From Stenotrophomonas humi (GTDB lineage Bacteria; Pseudomonadota; Gammaproteobacteria; Xanthomonadales; Xanthomonadaceae), in contig NZ_LDJI01000024.1 of assembly GCF_001431415.1 (NCBI RefSeq), forward strand, positions 1-44,233: 44,233 nt of DNA. Reading direction: 5' to 3'. Below are positions 1-8,067 of the stretch, in pieces. How positions within the stretch are numbered: the stretch's first letter is position 1; each line of letters starts with the position of its first letter. The notes beneath the pieces are model-generated. The model saw only the letters and a list, made by a program, of their open reading frames with translations. It made no database searches and was not told the origin of the DNA. The translations under genes and the position numbers were made by a program.

Positions 1-112
1 TCCCGCACGCGGGAGAGGGGTTGGGGTGAGGGTGGATCGGTTGCGGTGATGCTACGTGCTTCGATGCGTGTTGCCCTCACCCCAACCCCTCTCCCGCGCG
101 CGGGGGAGGGGC
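1..112. repeat. Inverted pair of GC-rich intergenic repeats
   Basis: Two copies of a repeat face each other. Positions 8-32 and 74-98 are perfect 25-base reverse complements separated by 41 bases, so the region could fold into a long hairpin. The right copy also has its own internal arms (CCCCTCTCCCGCG near 86-98 against GGGGGAGGGGC near 102-112). The same unit recurs at 18563 and 44201. The pair lies directly after the stop codon of hppD, so a role at its transcript end is possible. No T-run is visible, so a classical intrinsic terminator is not shown. The left copy is cut by the window edge. Confidence 0.85.
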
Positions 113-138
113 TTCAGACTGGGCTTCACGCCGATTGT

Positions 139-1254
139 TTACAGCACGCCACGCTTCATCTGGTCGCGCTCGATGCTCTCGAACAGCGCCTGGAAGTTGC
201 CTTCGCCGAAACCTTCGTTGCCCTTGCGCTGGATGATCTCAAAGAAGATCGGGCCGATGCAGTTCTGGGTGAAGATCTGCAGCAGCTTGCGCTGTTTGGT
301 TTCCGGGTCGGCGTCGATCAGGATCTTGTTCTTGCGCAGGCGCGGCACGTCCTCACCGTTGTCCGGGATGCGCAGGTCGACCACGTCGAAGTAGCTGTCC
401 GGCGTGTCCAGGAATTCAATGCCGTGCTCGCGCATCGCTTCGACGGTGTCGTAGATGTTGTCGGTGAAGCAGGCGATGTGCTGGATGCCCTCGCCCTTGT
501 ACGCGTCCAGGTACTCGTTGATCTGGCTCTTCGGATCGGACGACTCATTGAGCGGGATGCGCACGATGCCGTCCGGCGCGGTCATCGCCTTGGACACCAG
601 GCCGGTCTTGGCACCCTTGATGTCGAAGTAGCGGATCTCGCGGAAGTTGAACAGACGCTCGTAGTAGTCCGACCACTGCTGCATGTTGCCCAGGTAGAGG
701 TTGTGGGTCAGGTGGTCGATGAAGGTCAGACCGAAGCCCTTCGGATTCTGATCGGCGCCTTCGACCGGCACGTAGTCGGCGTCGTAGATGCTGCCCTTGT
801 CGCCGTAGCGGTCAACCAGATACAGCATGCAGTCGCCGATGCCCTTGATCACAGGGGCCGGCACCGCGCGGGTATCGGCCAGCAGGGTCACTTCCTCGGC
901 ACCGTTGCCCAGCGCAGCCGCCAGCACTTCGGCGGCCGGCTTCTGGAAGCGGATGGCGAAGCCGCAGGCACTGGGACCATGCTTGGCGGCGAAGTCGGCG
1001 GCGAAGGAGTCCGGCTCCTCGTTCACGAGGAAGTTGACGCCGCCTTGACGGTAGACGGTAATAGCACGCTGCCGGTGGCGAAGTACCGCAGTGAATCCCA
1101 TGTTCCGGAAGTACGCGTGCAGCTGGGCGGCCTGTCCGGCCGGTGCTGCGAACTCGACGAACTCAAAACCATCAATACCCATCGGGTTTTCGAAGGTGGT
1201 GACCTGCATACCCAGGTTGGGTGCGTGGGTTGCAGAGTGGGTTTCGGTGTTCAT
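139..1254 (-). CDS. hppD: 4-hydroxyphenylpyruvate dioxygenase
   Basis: Fe(II)-dependent enzyme of tyrosine catabolism that turns 4-hydroxyphenylpyruvate into homogentisate in the cytoplasm. The product is 371 aa with two vicinal-oxygen-chelate halves. The 2-His-1-Glu metal ligands of the family are readable as His181 (in FIDHLTHN), His259 (GIQHI) and Glu339 (GPIFFEI). The C-terminal block with RKGNEGFGEGNF is typical. The frame stays open upstream to 1386, but the ATG at 1254 (MNTETHS) gives the normal family length and lies below a good promoter. It is divergent from a MarR regulator gene whose likely operator sits in its promoter. No homogentisate dioxygenase gene is visible; it may lie outside the window. 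Confidence 0.97.
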   Translation of the reverse strand: MNTETHSATHAPNLGMQVTTFENPMGIDGFEFVEFAAPAGQAAQLHAYFRNMGFTAVLRHRQRAITVYRQGGVNFLVNEEPDSFAADFAAKHGPSACGFAIRFQKPAAEVLAAALGNGAEEVTLLADTRAVPAPVIKGIGDCMLYLVDRYGDKGSIYDADYVPVEGADQNPKGFGLTFIDHLTHNLYLGNMQQWSDYYERLFNFREIRYFDIKGAKTGLVSKAMTAPDGIVRIPLNESSDPKSQINEYLDAYKGEGIQHIACFTDNIYDTVEAMREHGIEFLDTPDSYFDVVDLRIPDNGEDVPRLRKNKILIDADPETKQRKLLQIFTQNCIGPIFFEIIQRKGNEGFGEGNFQALFESIERDQMKRGVL

Positions 1255-1310
1255 GGGTTGCCTCCGGGAGCGTGACCGTCGCCCAAGGGGCGGCGACAGG
1301 AAAACAGGGA

Positions 1311-1332
1311 GATCCGCGCAGATTTGCGGATC
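1311..1332. promoter_or_regulatory. Inverted repeat in the hppD leader
   Basis: GATCCGC at 1311-1317 and GCGGATC at 1326-1332 are perfect 7-base arms around 8 bases. It lies just downstream of the predicted hppD transcription start, within the leader, and near the possible marR promoter. It could be a second operator or an RNA hairpin in the hppD leader. Sequence alone does not separate these. Confidence 0.4.
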
Positions 1333-1342
1333 AGTGTCGAAG

Positions 1343-1371
1343 GTTATAGTTTCACATGAAACCACCATCAA
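1343..1371 (-). promoter_or_regulatory. hppD promoter with palindromic operator
   Basis: On the minus strand a -35 TTGATG (1371-1366) and a -10 TATAAC (1348-1343) are separated by exactly 17 bases. The spacer holds a perfect palindrome GTTTCA-CA-TGAAAC at 1349-1362. A repressor bound there would block RNA polymerase. The palindrome has the size of a MarR-family operator and the divergent gene encodes a MarR protein, so repression of hppD and possibly self-repression is the simple reading. Promoter elements are seen; the protein-site pairing is inferred. Confidence 0.7.
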
Positions 1372-1384
1372 GGTGCACTGCAGC

Positions 1385-1879
1385 ATGAGTTCTTCCGACT
1401 ACAGCAAGTCCACCAGCATCCGGGCCTCAAATGTCCTGTTGGATCTGGAGCAATTCCTGCCCTACCGCATCAGCGTCCTGTCCAACCGGGTCAGCGGCAA
1501 CATCGCCCGGCTCTATGGTGAGCGCTATGGCCTGGCCATTCCCGAATGGCGGGTAATCACCATCCTGGCGCTGTACCCGGGCTCCTCGGCCAGCGAAGTG
1601 TCCGAGCGCACGGCAATGGACAAGGTGGCCGTCAGCCGCGCGGTGGCGCGCCTGCTGGAGCGAGGCTTCATCAAACGCGAGACGCACGGGGACGACCGCC
1701 GTCGCTCGGTGCTGGCGCTGTCGGCGGCCGGGTTCGAGGTCTACGAGACCATCGCGCCGATGGTCATCGAGATGGACCGCCGCCTGATGTCGGTGCTGAC
1801 CGAGGAAGAGGAACAGGTGCTGGAGCGCCTGATCACGCGGCTGGCCGAAGCGGGTCTGTCGCGCATGGCGGAAGGCTGA
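1385..1879 (+). CDS. MarR-family transcriptional regulator
   Basis: A 164 aa winged-helix regulator of the MarR family. The DNA-binding core runs from about residue 50 to 110: PEWRVITILALYPG, then SASEVSERTAMDKVAVSRAVARLLERGF as the recognition helix-turn-helix, then the wing ETHGDDRRRSVLALS. The remaining helices serve dimerisation in this family. The frame extends upstream to 1091, but that part overlaps hppD in antisense; the ATG at 1385 (MSSSDYSK) is the sensible start. Divergence from hppD and a palindrome in the shared region suggest it controls tyrosine or homogentisate catabolism. The ligand is unknown. Confidence 0.93.
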   Translation: MSSSDYSKSTSIRASNVLLDLEQFLPYRISVLSNRVSGNIARLYGERYGLAIPEWRVITILALYPGSSASEVSERTAMDKVAVSRAVARLLERGFIKRETHGDDRRRSVLALSAAGFEVYETIAPMVIEMDRRLMSVLTEEEEQVLERLITRLAEAGLSRMAEG

Positions 1880-1925
1880 CCTCGACAGCAGCGGTGCTTG
1901 TCGCGAGAGCCGGCGAGCAGCATCT

Positions 1926-1947
1926 GTAGAGCGGAGCCAAGCTCCGC
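1926..1947 (+). repeat. SMAG-like GTAG palindromic element
   Basis: GTAG is followed by a short hairpin: GCGGAGC at 1931-1937, a 3-base loop, and GCTCCGC at 1941-1947. Size and GTAG head fit the SMAG elements described in Stenotrophomonas maltophilia, which are REP-like and scattered between genes. It lies between the convergent ends of the marR gene and the gene ending at 2009. Confidence 0.7.
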
Positions 1948-2008
1948 CTGGGGCATGGCCGGCGGCGAGCCCGCCGAGCATGACTCGGCACTGCGGCATG
2001 CACGTGGC

Positions 2009-3130
2009 TCAGCTCAGGTGCTTGCGTCGCGCGTAGATCCACGGCGCCGCAAGTGCGGCGATGGCGCCACCGGCAAAGCCCAGTGCGGCGGCAACGGCAG
2101 CGGCTTCGATCTGACCGGGCAAGGCCAATGCCGCGATAAGCAGCAGAGCGGCGGGCAGGCCGATGAACGAGGTCAGGAAGAAACGCCAGCGCGGCACCCA
2201 GGTGTGCAGCTGCATCAGGCTGGCGCCGCTCCAGGCCTCGCCGGCCCGGTCACGTCCGATTTTGTCCACCAGCTTGACCAGATCCACCTCGACAACGGAC
2301 TTGCCGCTGCGCAGCCGAGCCAACTCGGCGCCAACTTCGGCAGGCTCTGGCCAGTTCGACGGCCATGGCTCTGGCGCACCCACACCATAGGCGGACAACA
2401 GTGGCAGCGTCAGTGACGGCACTGGCAACGCGCGCAACCTGCGCTTGTCGAGCACGCACCAGACGTGCGTCATGCCATCACAATCAGCCAGATACAGCGC
2501 AAGTTGTTCTGCCGCCGGATACGGCAATGCGGTGACGCGCGCGGCCAGGGTGTCCGCCCCCATTGCGCGCAGAAAGCCCACCCTCCCGCGCCCGGCATGC
2601 GCCCACGCCAACCCAAGCGGCGAGAGCAGCATCACCTCGGCCAGATCGGCATTGCCCGGAACCGAACGATCATCACTGCCCAGATACGCGGCCAACGATT
2701 TCGGCTCGGCGACGTCGTGCTTGCCCCAGCGCTGCGAATGCCCCAGCAGGAATTTGAGCGGCACCCGCGCAGCGATGGTTTCACCACGCGCGCTATCCGA
2801 GGCAAACGGCACCACCGAGGCGATGAAGGCGCGCAACTCATTGCCCGGCGACGTGCTCCATTCCGTTGGCAGCAACCCGGCCAGCAGGCCGTTGCGTGCC
2901 AACTGGTCGACCTGCTCCTTCTGCTCCACCAATCGCGTCACTGCCGCCTGCAACATGATGTTGGGCGGCACTGCAGCCTGCGGCAGGCGCGAGTGCGGCT
3001 GCGCGGGCAATGCGTCGTCGGTTGCGGGAGCATCGTCCAGCAACTCATCCACCGTCGGCAGGCTGACGCCGGCAGGGTCGTGCGCGCGAGATTCAGCGGT
3101 ACTTGAATCGGTACTGGCAGCTGGCTGCAT
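2009..3130 (-). CDS. Conserved membrane-anchored protein of unknown function
   Basis: I do not recognise this 373 aa protein. Residues 1-60 are low-complexity and rich in Ala, Pro, Asp and Ser. A helical soluble middle part of about 250 residues follows (for example LQAAVTRLVEQKEQVDQLARNGLLAGLLP). Near the C-terminus two hydrophobic segments (FFLTSFIGLPAALLLIAALAL and VAAALGFAGGAIAALAAPWIY) are joined by a short loop and end in positive residues. That suggests a C-terminal hairpin in the inner membrane with the bulk in the cytoplasm. The ATG at 3130 lacks a clear ribosome site; the frame is open to 3325, so the start is uncertain. It stands alone, behind its own upstream hairpin. Confidence 0.8.
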   Translation of the reverse strand: MQPAASTDSSTAESRAHDPAGVSLPTVDELLDDAPATDDALPAQPHSRLPQAAVPPNIMLQAAVTRLVEQKEQVDQLARNGLLAGLLPTEWSTSPGNELRAFIASVVPFASDSARGETIAARVPLKFLLGHSQRWGKHDVAEPKSLAAYLGSDDRSVPGNADLAEVMLLSPLGLAWAHAGRGRVGFLRAMGADTLAARVTALPYPAAEQLALYLADCDGMTHVWCVLDKRRLRALPVPSLTLPLLSAYGVGAPEPWPSNWPEPAEVGAELARLRSGKSVVEVDLVKLVDKIGRDRAGEAWSGASLMQLHTWVPRWRFFLTSFIGLPAALLLIAALALPGQIEAAAVAAALGFAGGAIAALAAPWIYARRKHLS

Positions 3131-3212
3131 GGAGAGAAACGACCTTGGCCGGATGCAGAAGGATTGAATCGTTAGCGGCCGGGGAGCGCGGAAATAAAGG
3201 TTGATGCCGCTG

Positions 3213-3240
3213 CCTCCCTTTTGACGTGGGCAAAGGGAGG
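3213..3240 (-). other. Hairpin upstream of the orphan membrane protein
   Basis: CCTCCCTTT at 3213-3221 and AAAGGGAGG at 3232-3240 form a perfect 9-base stem around 10 bases. It lies about 80 bases upstream of the ATG at 3130 and 20 bases after the terminator-like hairpin of the preceding operon. In the minus-strand RNA it could be a leader structure or a second stem of the upstream terminator. Confidence 0.45.
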
Positions 3241-3259
3241 AGGGCGAAGCCGCATACAA

Positions 3260-3283
3260 CAACGGCGCCCCAAGGCGCCGTTG
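3260..3283 (-). terminator. Hairpin after the transporter-lipoprotein operon
   Basis: CAACGGCGCC at 3260-3269 and GGCGCCGTTG at 3274-3283 form a perfect 10-base stem with a 4-base loop. It lies 20 bases past the stop codon of the thioredoxin-like lipoprotein on the minus strand. Only a weak T-rich run follows, but position and strength suit a terminator. Confidence 0.7.
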
Positions 3284-3303
3284 TCTATTCCAGAACTGCC
3301 GGC

Positions 3304-3897
3304 TTACTTCGCCGGTGGTGCCCATTGCTTGAGGAAGGCGAAGAACTTGGCACGGTCGTACCCCTTGCCCTTCTCCAGCTCACCGGTGAACTGCGAGTGC
3401 AGCAGCTGGCCCTCGCCATCCAGCACGAACAGATGCGGGTAGCCCTTGATCTCCGGGAAACGGGACAGGAACGCCTTGTTCTCGTTGTCCTCGCTGTAGT
3501 TGACCTTCATCCACACATAGTTGGCATCGCGGAAACGGCGGATCTCCGAATCGCCTTCCATGAAGGCATCCAGCAGATGGCACCACGAGCACCACTCGCC
3601 ACCCACGTCCAGCATGATCCGCTTGCCGCCGCGCTGCGCCTCGACCTTGGCCGTTTCCAGGTCGGCGACCGGGTCGCGGGCCGGATCGAACTGCGCATTG
3701 AGCCCGGCCACTGCGGCGATGTCCGCCGCAGTGGGGGTATTGCCTGATGCCACCGGCTGGCTGGTGTCAGCCACCGGCGCCTTCTGTTCGGAGGTATCCA
3801 GCGGTTGCACCTTTTCCGGCGCTGGCGCTGGCGGCGGGTTGCAGCCGGCCAGTGCCACGGTGAGCAACAGGGGAATCGCGCCAAACAGAATCTTCAT
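3304..3897 (-). CDS. Thioredoxin-like lipoprotein
   Basis: A lipoprotein of about 197 aa. The N-terminal signal ends in a lipobox LAGC (Cys about 19). A Pro/Ala-rich linker follows, then a thioredoxin-fold domain with a WCSWC active site near residues 102-106 and a cis-proline region GYPHLFVLDGEG. CxxC lipoproteins of this kind act in periplasmic disulfide exchange or protection, but the partner is not shown here. Two adjacent ATGs (3900 and 3897) are possible; AGGA lies 7 bases from the second, so that one is preferred. The gene starts 10 bases after the POT transporter stop, so the two form an operon ending at the hairpin at 3260. Confidence 0.9.
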   Translation of the reverse strand: MKILFGAIPLLLTVALAGCNPPPAPAPEKVQPLDTSEQKAPVADTSQPVASGNTPTAADIAAVAGLNAQFDPARDPVADLETAKVEAQRGGKRIMLDVGGEWCSWCHLLDAFMEGDSEIRRFRDANYVWMKVNYSEDNENKAFLSRFPEIKGYPHLFVLDGEGQLLHSQFTGELEKGKGYDRAKFFAFLKQWAPPAK

Positions 3898-3907
3898 CAT
3901 TGCTTCC

Positions 3908-5416
3908 TCACTTCACGCCATGCATGAGCTTCTGCACCAGCGGGGCGATCAGGAACAGCAGCACGCCGCCGCCAATCAGGATCCAGAAGCCCATCGTGTA
4001 ACCGGAGTGGGCCGACTGTACGGTCATGCCACCGGCGCCGCTGACGTGGCCGGCGAACAGGCCCGCCAGGTTGTTGCCGATGCCGGTGGACAGGAACCAG
4101 CCGCCCATCGCGAAGCCAACCAGACGCACCGGCGCCAGCTTGGTCACCATCGACAGACCGATCGGCGACAGGCACAGCTCACCGATGGACTGGATCCAGT
4201 ACACCGCGAACAGGGTCCAGAACGGGATCTTGTTGGTGCCCGGATCGAGCAGGCTGGACAGGGCGAACATCAGCAGCAGGAATGCCAGGCCATTGAAGAT
4301 CAGGCCCAGGCCGAACTTGCGCGGGATCGACGGATTGGCCTTGCCCAGGCGCACCCACAGCCACGCCAGGACCGGTGCCAGGGTGATGATGGCCACCGAG
4401 TTGACCGACTGGAACCACGCGGTCGGGAAGGTCCAGTCACCGAACTGGCGGTCGACGATGCGGTCGGCCAGGAAGGTGAACGAGCTGCCGGCCTGCTCGA
4501 AGAACATCCAGAACAGCACGTTGAAAGTGAAGATGATCAGCATCGCGATCACGCGGTTGCGCGCGACCTTGCCTTCGCGGATGCCTTCGATCAGCAGCAT
4601 GACGCCCAGGCCGACAAACATCACCGTCAGGATCACCTGCAGCACGTTGGCACCGGCATTGAGCAGGCCGTACATCACCGGGATGGCAACCAGGCAGGCG
4701 ATGGCGGTCTTGATCACCGGACCACTGCCCTGCTTGTCCGGCAGCGCTGCACCGATGCCCTTGAGGTGGCGACGCTCAAGCTGGAACCACAGCAGGCTCA
4801 CCAGCATGCCCACGCCCGAGGCGATGAACACCATCTTGTAGGCCGGCATCGCATCGGTGCCGAACACCTTCTGCGCCAGGATCTGGGTGAGGATCGGCGA
4901 GATCATCGCACCCATGTTGATGCCCATGTAGAAGATGGTGAAGCCCGAATCGCGGCGCTCATCATCCAGCTTGTACAGCTTGCCTACCATCGTGGAGATG
5001 TTCGGCTTGAACAGGCCGTTGCCCACGATGATCGTGGCCAGGCCCAGGTTGAACACCTGCTGGTTGGGAATGGCGATCATGAACAGACCAGCGGCCATGA
5101 TCACCGCGCCCATCAGGATCGAGCGCTGGTAACCGATGATCCGGTCGGCGGCATAGCCACCAAAAATCGCACCCGCATATACCAGCGCCAGGTAGGCACC
5201 GTAGGTGTGGCTGGCCGATTCCTCGCCCGAGGCGTTGCCGCCATAGAACTGCGACACGATGTACAGCACCAGCGCCCAGCGGATGCCGTAGAACGCGAAG
5301 CGTTCCCAGAACTCGGTCATGAACAGCATCCACAAGGGACGCGGGTGACCGAGGGTGGTCTTGAACTCCGGCACGGGCGCCGGGGTTGATGCGGAATTCG
5401 GCGCGGCAGCGCTCAT
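3908..5416 (-). CDS. POT-family proton-coupled peptide transporter
   Basis: A 502 aa inner-membrane transporter of the proton-dependent oligopeptide (POT/PTR) branch of the major facilitator superfamily. It imports di- and tripeptides with protons. The family motif ExxERFxFYG is readable as EFWERFAFYGIRWAL in the first helix. A second signature is NPQQ/FKPNISTMVGKLY-like (GLFKPNISTMVGKLY), followed by GINMGAMISP. About 12-14 hydrophobic segments cover the length. The ATG at 5416 has AGGGGA 7 bases upstream and is preferred to the frame start at 5437. It is followed 10 bases later by the thioredoxin-like lipoprotein gene. The exact peptide range cannot be told. Confidence 0.96.
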   Translation of the reverse strand: MSAAAPNSASTPAPVPEFKTTLGHPRPLWMLFMTEFWERFAFYGIRWALVLYIVSQFYGGNASGEESASHTYGAYLALVYAGAIFGGYAADRIIGYQRSILMGAVIMAAGLFMIAIPNQQVFNLGLATIIVGNGLFKPNISTMVGKLYKLDDERRDSGFTIFYMGINMGAMISPILTQILAQKVFGTDAMPAYKMVFIASGVGMLVSLLWFQLERRHLKGIGAALPDKQGSGPVIKTAIACLVAIPVMYGLLNAGANVLQVILTVMFVGLGVMLLIEGIREGKVARNRVIAMLIIFTFNVLFWMFFEQAGSSFTFLADRIVDRQFGDWTFPTAWFQSVNSVAIITLAPVLAWLWVRLGKANPSIPRKFGLGLIFNGLAFLLLMFALSSLLDPGTNKIPFWTLFAVYWIQSIGELCLSPIGLSMVTKLAPVRLVGFAMGGWFLSTGIGNNLAGLFAGHVSGAGGMTVQSAHSGYTMGFWILIGGGVLLFLIAPLVQKLMHGVK

Positions 5417-5607
5417 GCGGGTGTCCCCTGAAAGCAAATAGGCAAATACGAAGAAGTCGGCCGGAACCGGCGCGACGGGCGAGGATCACAGAAGCGTCGG
5501 CTTCACGTCAAATCGACACGCAATCGGCCACGCATCCGTCAAATGCGATGCTGCAATGCCGCAAAAGCGGACATTGCATTTCATAACTTACTGAATACGT
5601 TTGATTA

Positions 5608-6486
5608 TCAGTATCCCGCTGGTGCTTCTGGATCGGCGCGGATGCTGGTGCGCACCTCGAACAACTCCGGGAAGAAGGTCAGCTCCAGCGCCTGTCGCAG
5701 GAAGCCCACGCCGCTGGAGCCACCGGTACCGCGCTTGAAGCCGATCACCCGCATCACGGTGCGCATGTGGCGGAAGCGCCACAGCTGGAACTGGGTTTCC
5801 AGGTCCACCATGTCCTCGCACAGCGAGTACTCGCGCCAGTAGCGGTCGGTGTCCTGGTAGATGTTCTCGAACACCTGCCGCAATGCCGGGTCGCTGACGT
5901 GCGGCTGGGTCCAGTCGTGGCCTTCATACGTGGCCGGGATGGGGTGGCCGAAGCGCGACAGGTAGGCCAGGAACTCCTCGTACAGGCTCGGTGCCTCCAG
6001 CACCTCGCGCAGCTGCGCCTGTCCGGCCGGGTCGTGGGCGAACACGTTGAGCATGTCCGCGTTCTTGTTGCCCAGCAGGAACTCGATGTAGCGGTACTGC
6101 AGCGACTGGAAGCCGGACGACGGCCCCAGCACATCGCGGAAACCCATGTACTCGGAGGGGGTGAGGGTTTCCAGCACCGCCCATTGTTCGGTCAGCAGGC
6201 GCAGCACCTGCTTGCTGCGCGCCAACACCTTGCGGCATTGCCAGACTTCATCGCGCTGCAGGTGGGCCTTGGCCGCACGCAGCTCGTGGGCCAGCAGCTT
6301 CAGCCACAGCTCCGAGGTCTGGTGCTGGATGATGAACAACATCTCATCGTGGTGCGGCGGGTTGGACAACGGCTGCTGCGCGGACAGCAGCTGGTCCAGG
6401 CGCAGATAGCCGCCGTAGGTGAGTCGGCCCTGCAGGTCGGTGTGGATACCTGCTTCGAGCTCACGCTGGTTTTTTTCTACGGTCAT
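5608..6486 (-). CDS. kynA: Tryptophan 2,3-dioxygenase
   Basis: Heme enzyme that opens the indole ring of L-tryptophan to N-formylkynurenine, first step of the kynurenine pathway. The 292 aa product starting at MTVEKN places the known functional residues of the Xanthomonas campestris enzyme at identical numbers: Phe51, His55, Tyr113, Arg117, Ser124, the proximal heme ligand His240 and Thr254. This supports the ATG at 6486 over the upstream ATG at 6498 and the frame start at 6567. The next gene on this strand (POT transporter) begins 190 bases further on. No other kynurenine genes are in the window. Confidence 0.97.
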   Translation of the reverse strand: MTVEKNQRELEAGIHTDLQGRLTYGGYLRLDQLLSAQQPLSNPPHHDEMLFIIQHQTSELWLKLLAHELRAAKAHLQRDEVWQCRKVLARSKQVLRLLTEQWAVLETLTPSEYMGFRDVLGPSSGFQSLQYRYIEFLLGNKNADMLNVFAHDPAGQAQLREVLEAPSLYEEFLAYLSRFGHPIPATYEGHDWTQPHVSDPALRQVFENIYQDTDRYWREYSLCEDMVDLETQFQLWRFRHMRTVMRVIGFKRGTGGSSGVGFLRQALELTFFPELFEVRTSIRADPEAPAGY

Positions 6487-6978
6487 CGGCCTTGCCATCT
6501 GCGCGGGGCGCAAAGCGTAACGCAGGCCGATGCCGGCACGGGAACCGGATATGCACAGCAAAGCCATGCTCCGCCGGGGGTTTTACCGGGAAGGCCCCCT
6601 TGCCGAGCCTGGCTCGGCAGCCTGCACTCGGCGCCCAGCCCCCGCTGCGGTTGCGCAAGGGAGGGAGCAAAAGCTGAAACCTCCGGTCTGCAGACTTCCC
6701 CTGCCACCGCCCAGGAACCCGATCCAAGCCCCCCAGCACACCCCCGCCTCCGCGCAAACAGAATCAGAACACTTGCATCGGCGACCGGCGCGACAATGCA
6801 CCGGCCGCGCCCAATCTGACTGAATACGTTGTGTTTGCTCAGCCGGCACGTGGCCCATGGAACCAAGCCGACGTTTGCGCGGTCATTCGTGCTGCGGCGC
6901 AGGACGGCTTTTTCGGACTGAGTCCTTACCATGTGCAATTCCTATCATTTGAAACCATCTGTTCAAGGTGTTGATGCA
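6487..6978. other. Divergent intergenic region, kynA and E1 alpha
   Basis: This 492-base region separates divergent kynA and the dehydrogenase operon. Open frames here have poor codon structure and no recognisable product. It contains a perfect hairpin at 6601-6619 (TGCCGAGCC, one base, GGCTCGGCA). It also holds a palindrome GGACT-G-AGTCC at 6915-6925 and a -10-like TATCAT at 6943-6948 that would fit a promoter for the gene at 6979, although no good -35 is seen. The hairpin may be a REP-type element. No RNA gene was recognised. Confidence 0.6.
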
Positions 6979-8067
6979 ATGACGGTTTCCGCCCAGTTCC
7001 AAATTGAATACCTGCAGTACCTGGATGCCGACGGCAACCTGGTACGCAATGACCTCCCCGAGTCGCTGCGCGACCCGCGCACACTGCTGCCGATGTTCCG
7101 GCAGATGCTTGCCACCCGGGTGTTCGACACCAAGGCCGTGGCACTGCAGCGCACCGGCAAGCTCGGCACCTTCGCCTCCTGCCTGGGCCACGAAGCGGCC
7201 CACGTCGGCATCGGCGCGTCGATGAAGAGCGGTGACGTGTTCGCTCCCAGCTACCGCGAGTACGGTGCCATGTTCATGCGTGGCGTGCGCCCGCGTGACG
7301 TGCTGATGTACTGGGGTGGCGATGAGCGCGGCAGCGACTACGACCGCGACAGCGATGCCGTGCGTGACTTCCCGATCTGCGTGCCGATCTCGACCCAGTG
7401 CCTGCATGCGGCCGGCTCGGCGCTGTCGTTCAAGCTGCGCGGCATGCCGCAGGTGGCCGTGACCGTCTGCGGTGACGGCGGCAGCTCCAAGACCGATTTC
7501 TACGCGGCGCTCAACTCCGCCGGTGCCTACAAGCTCCCGCTGATCCTGTGCATCGTCAACAACGGCTGGGCCATCTCGGTGCCACGTTCGGCCCAGACCG
7601 GCGCTGAAACCCTGGCCCAGAAGGGCCTGGCCGGCGGCCTGTTCTGCCTGCAGGTGGACGGCAACGACCTGATCGCCGTGCTCGCCGCGATGGAACAGGC
7701 GCGTACCCGCGCGCTGTCCGGCGAAGGTGGCACGGTACTGGAGTTCCTGACCTACCGCCTGTCCGACCACACCACTGCCGACGACGCGCGCCGCTACCGC
7801 GACGATGCCGAAGTGAAGGCAGCCTGGTTGAACGAGCCGTTGATCCGTTTGCGCAAGTACCTCACCGCCGCCGGCGTGTGGAGCGAGGAAGAAGAGAAGA
7901 ACTGGATCACCGAGTGCGGCACCCGCGTGGACGAGGAGGTCAACGCCTACCTCAACTGCCCGGTGCAGCCGGTCGAAGCGATGTTCGATTTCCTCTACGC
8001 CGATCCGCCGCCGGACCTGCTGGCCCAGCGTGCTGCAGCCATCGCCCTGGAGCAGCGCCATGGATGA
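6979..8067 (+). CDS. 2-oxoacid dehydrogenase E1 component, alpha subunit
   Basis: Thiamine-diphosphate subunit of a heterotetrameric E1 (pyruvate or branched-chain 2-oxoacid dehydrogenase). It decarboxylates the 2-oxoacid and passes the acyl group to the lipoyl arm of E2. The 362 aa product has the TPP motif between Gly165-Asp166-Gly167 and Asn194-Asn195, 30 residues apart. The downstream SVPRSAQTGAETLAQ and YRLSDHTTADD resemble branched-chain and PdhA-type alpha subunits. The ATG at 6979 (MTVSAQ) is chosen; an in-frame ATG at 6931 adds 16 residues without a ribosome site and would overlap the likely promoter. Substrate cannot be decided from sequence. The beta-subunit frame overlaps its 3' end. 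Confidence 0.93.
   Translation: MTVSAQFQIEYLQYLDADGNLVRNDLPESLRDPRTLLPMFRQMLATRVFDTKAVALQRTGKLGTFASCLGHEAAHVGIGASMKSGDVFAPSYREYGAMFMRGVRPRDVLMYWGGDERGSDYDRDSDAVRDFPICVPISTQCLHAAGSALSFKLRGMPQVAVTVCGDGGSSKTDFYAALNSAGAYKLPLILCIVNNGWAISVPRSAQTGAETLAQKGLAGGLFCLQVDGNDLIAVLAAMEQARTRALSGEGGTVLEFLTYRLSDHTTADDARRYRDDAEVKAAWLNEPLIRLRKYLTAAGVWSEEEEKNWITECGTRVDEEVNAYLNCPVQPVEAMFDFLYADPPPDLLAQRAAAIALEQRHG

Noticed and set aside
3521..5389. A 622-codon open frame on the plus strand
   Set aside because: It lies antisense to the POT transporter and lipoprotein genes. Its product is rich in His, Gln, Arg and Asp with no domain, as expected from the reverse of a high-GC coding strand.
5590..6830. A 12-base direct repeat ACTGAATACGTT on both sides of kynA (5590 and 6819)
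   Set aside because: Chance 12-base matches are expected in a window of this size, and no other border feature or transposase supports a mobile unit.
6931..6978. An upstream ATG for the E1 alpha gene
   Set aside because: It lacks a ribosome site and would start at or before the likely transcription start; ATG 6979 gives the normal family beginning.
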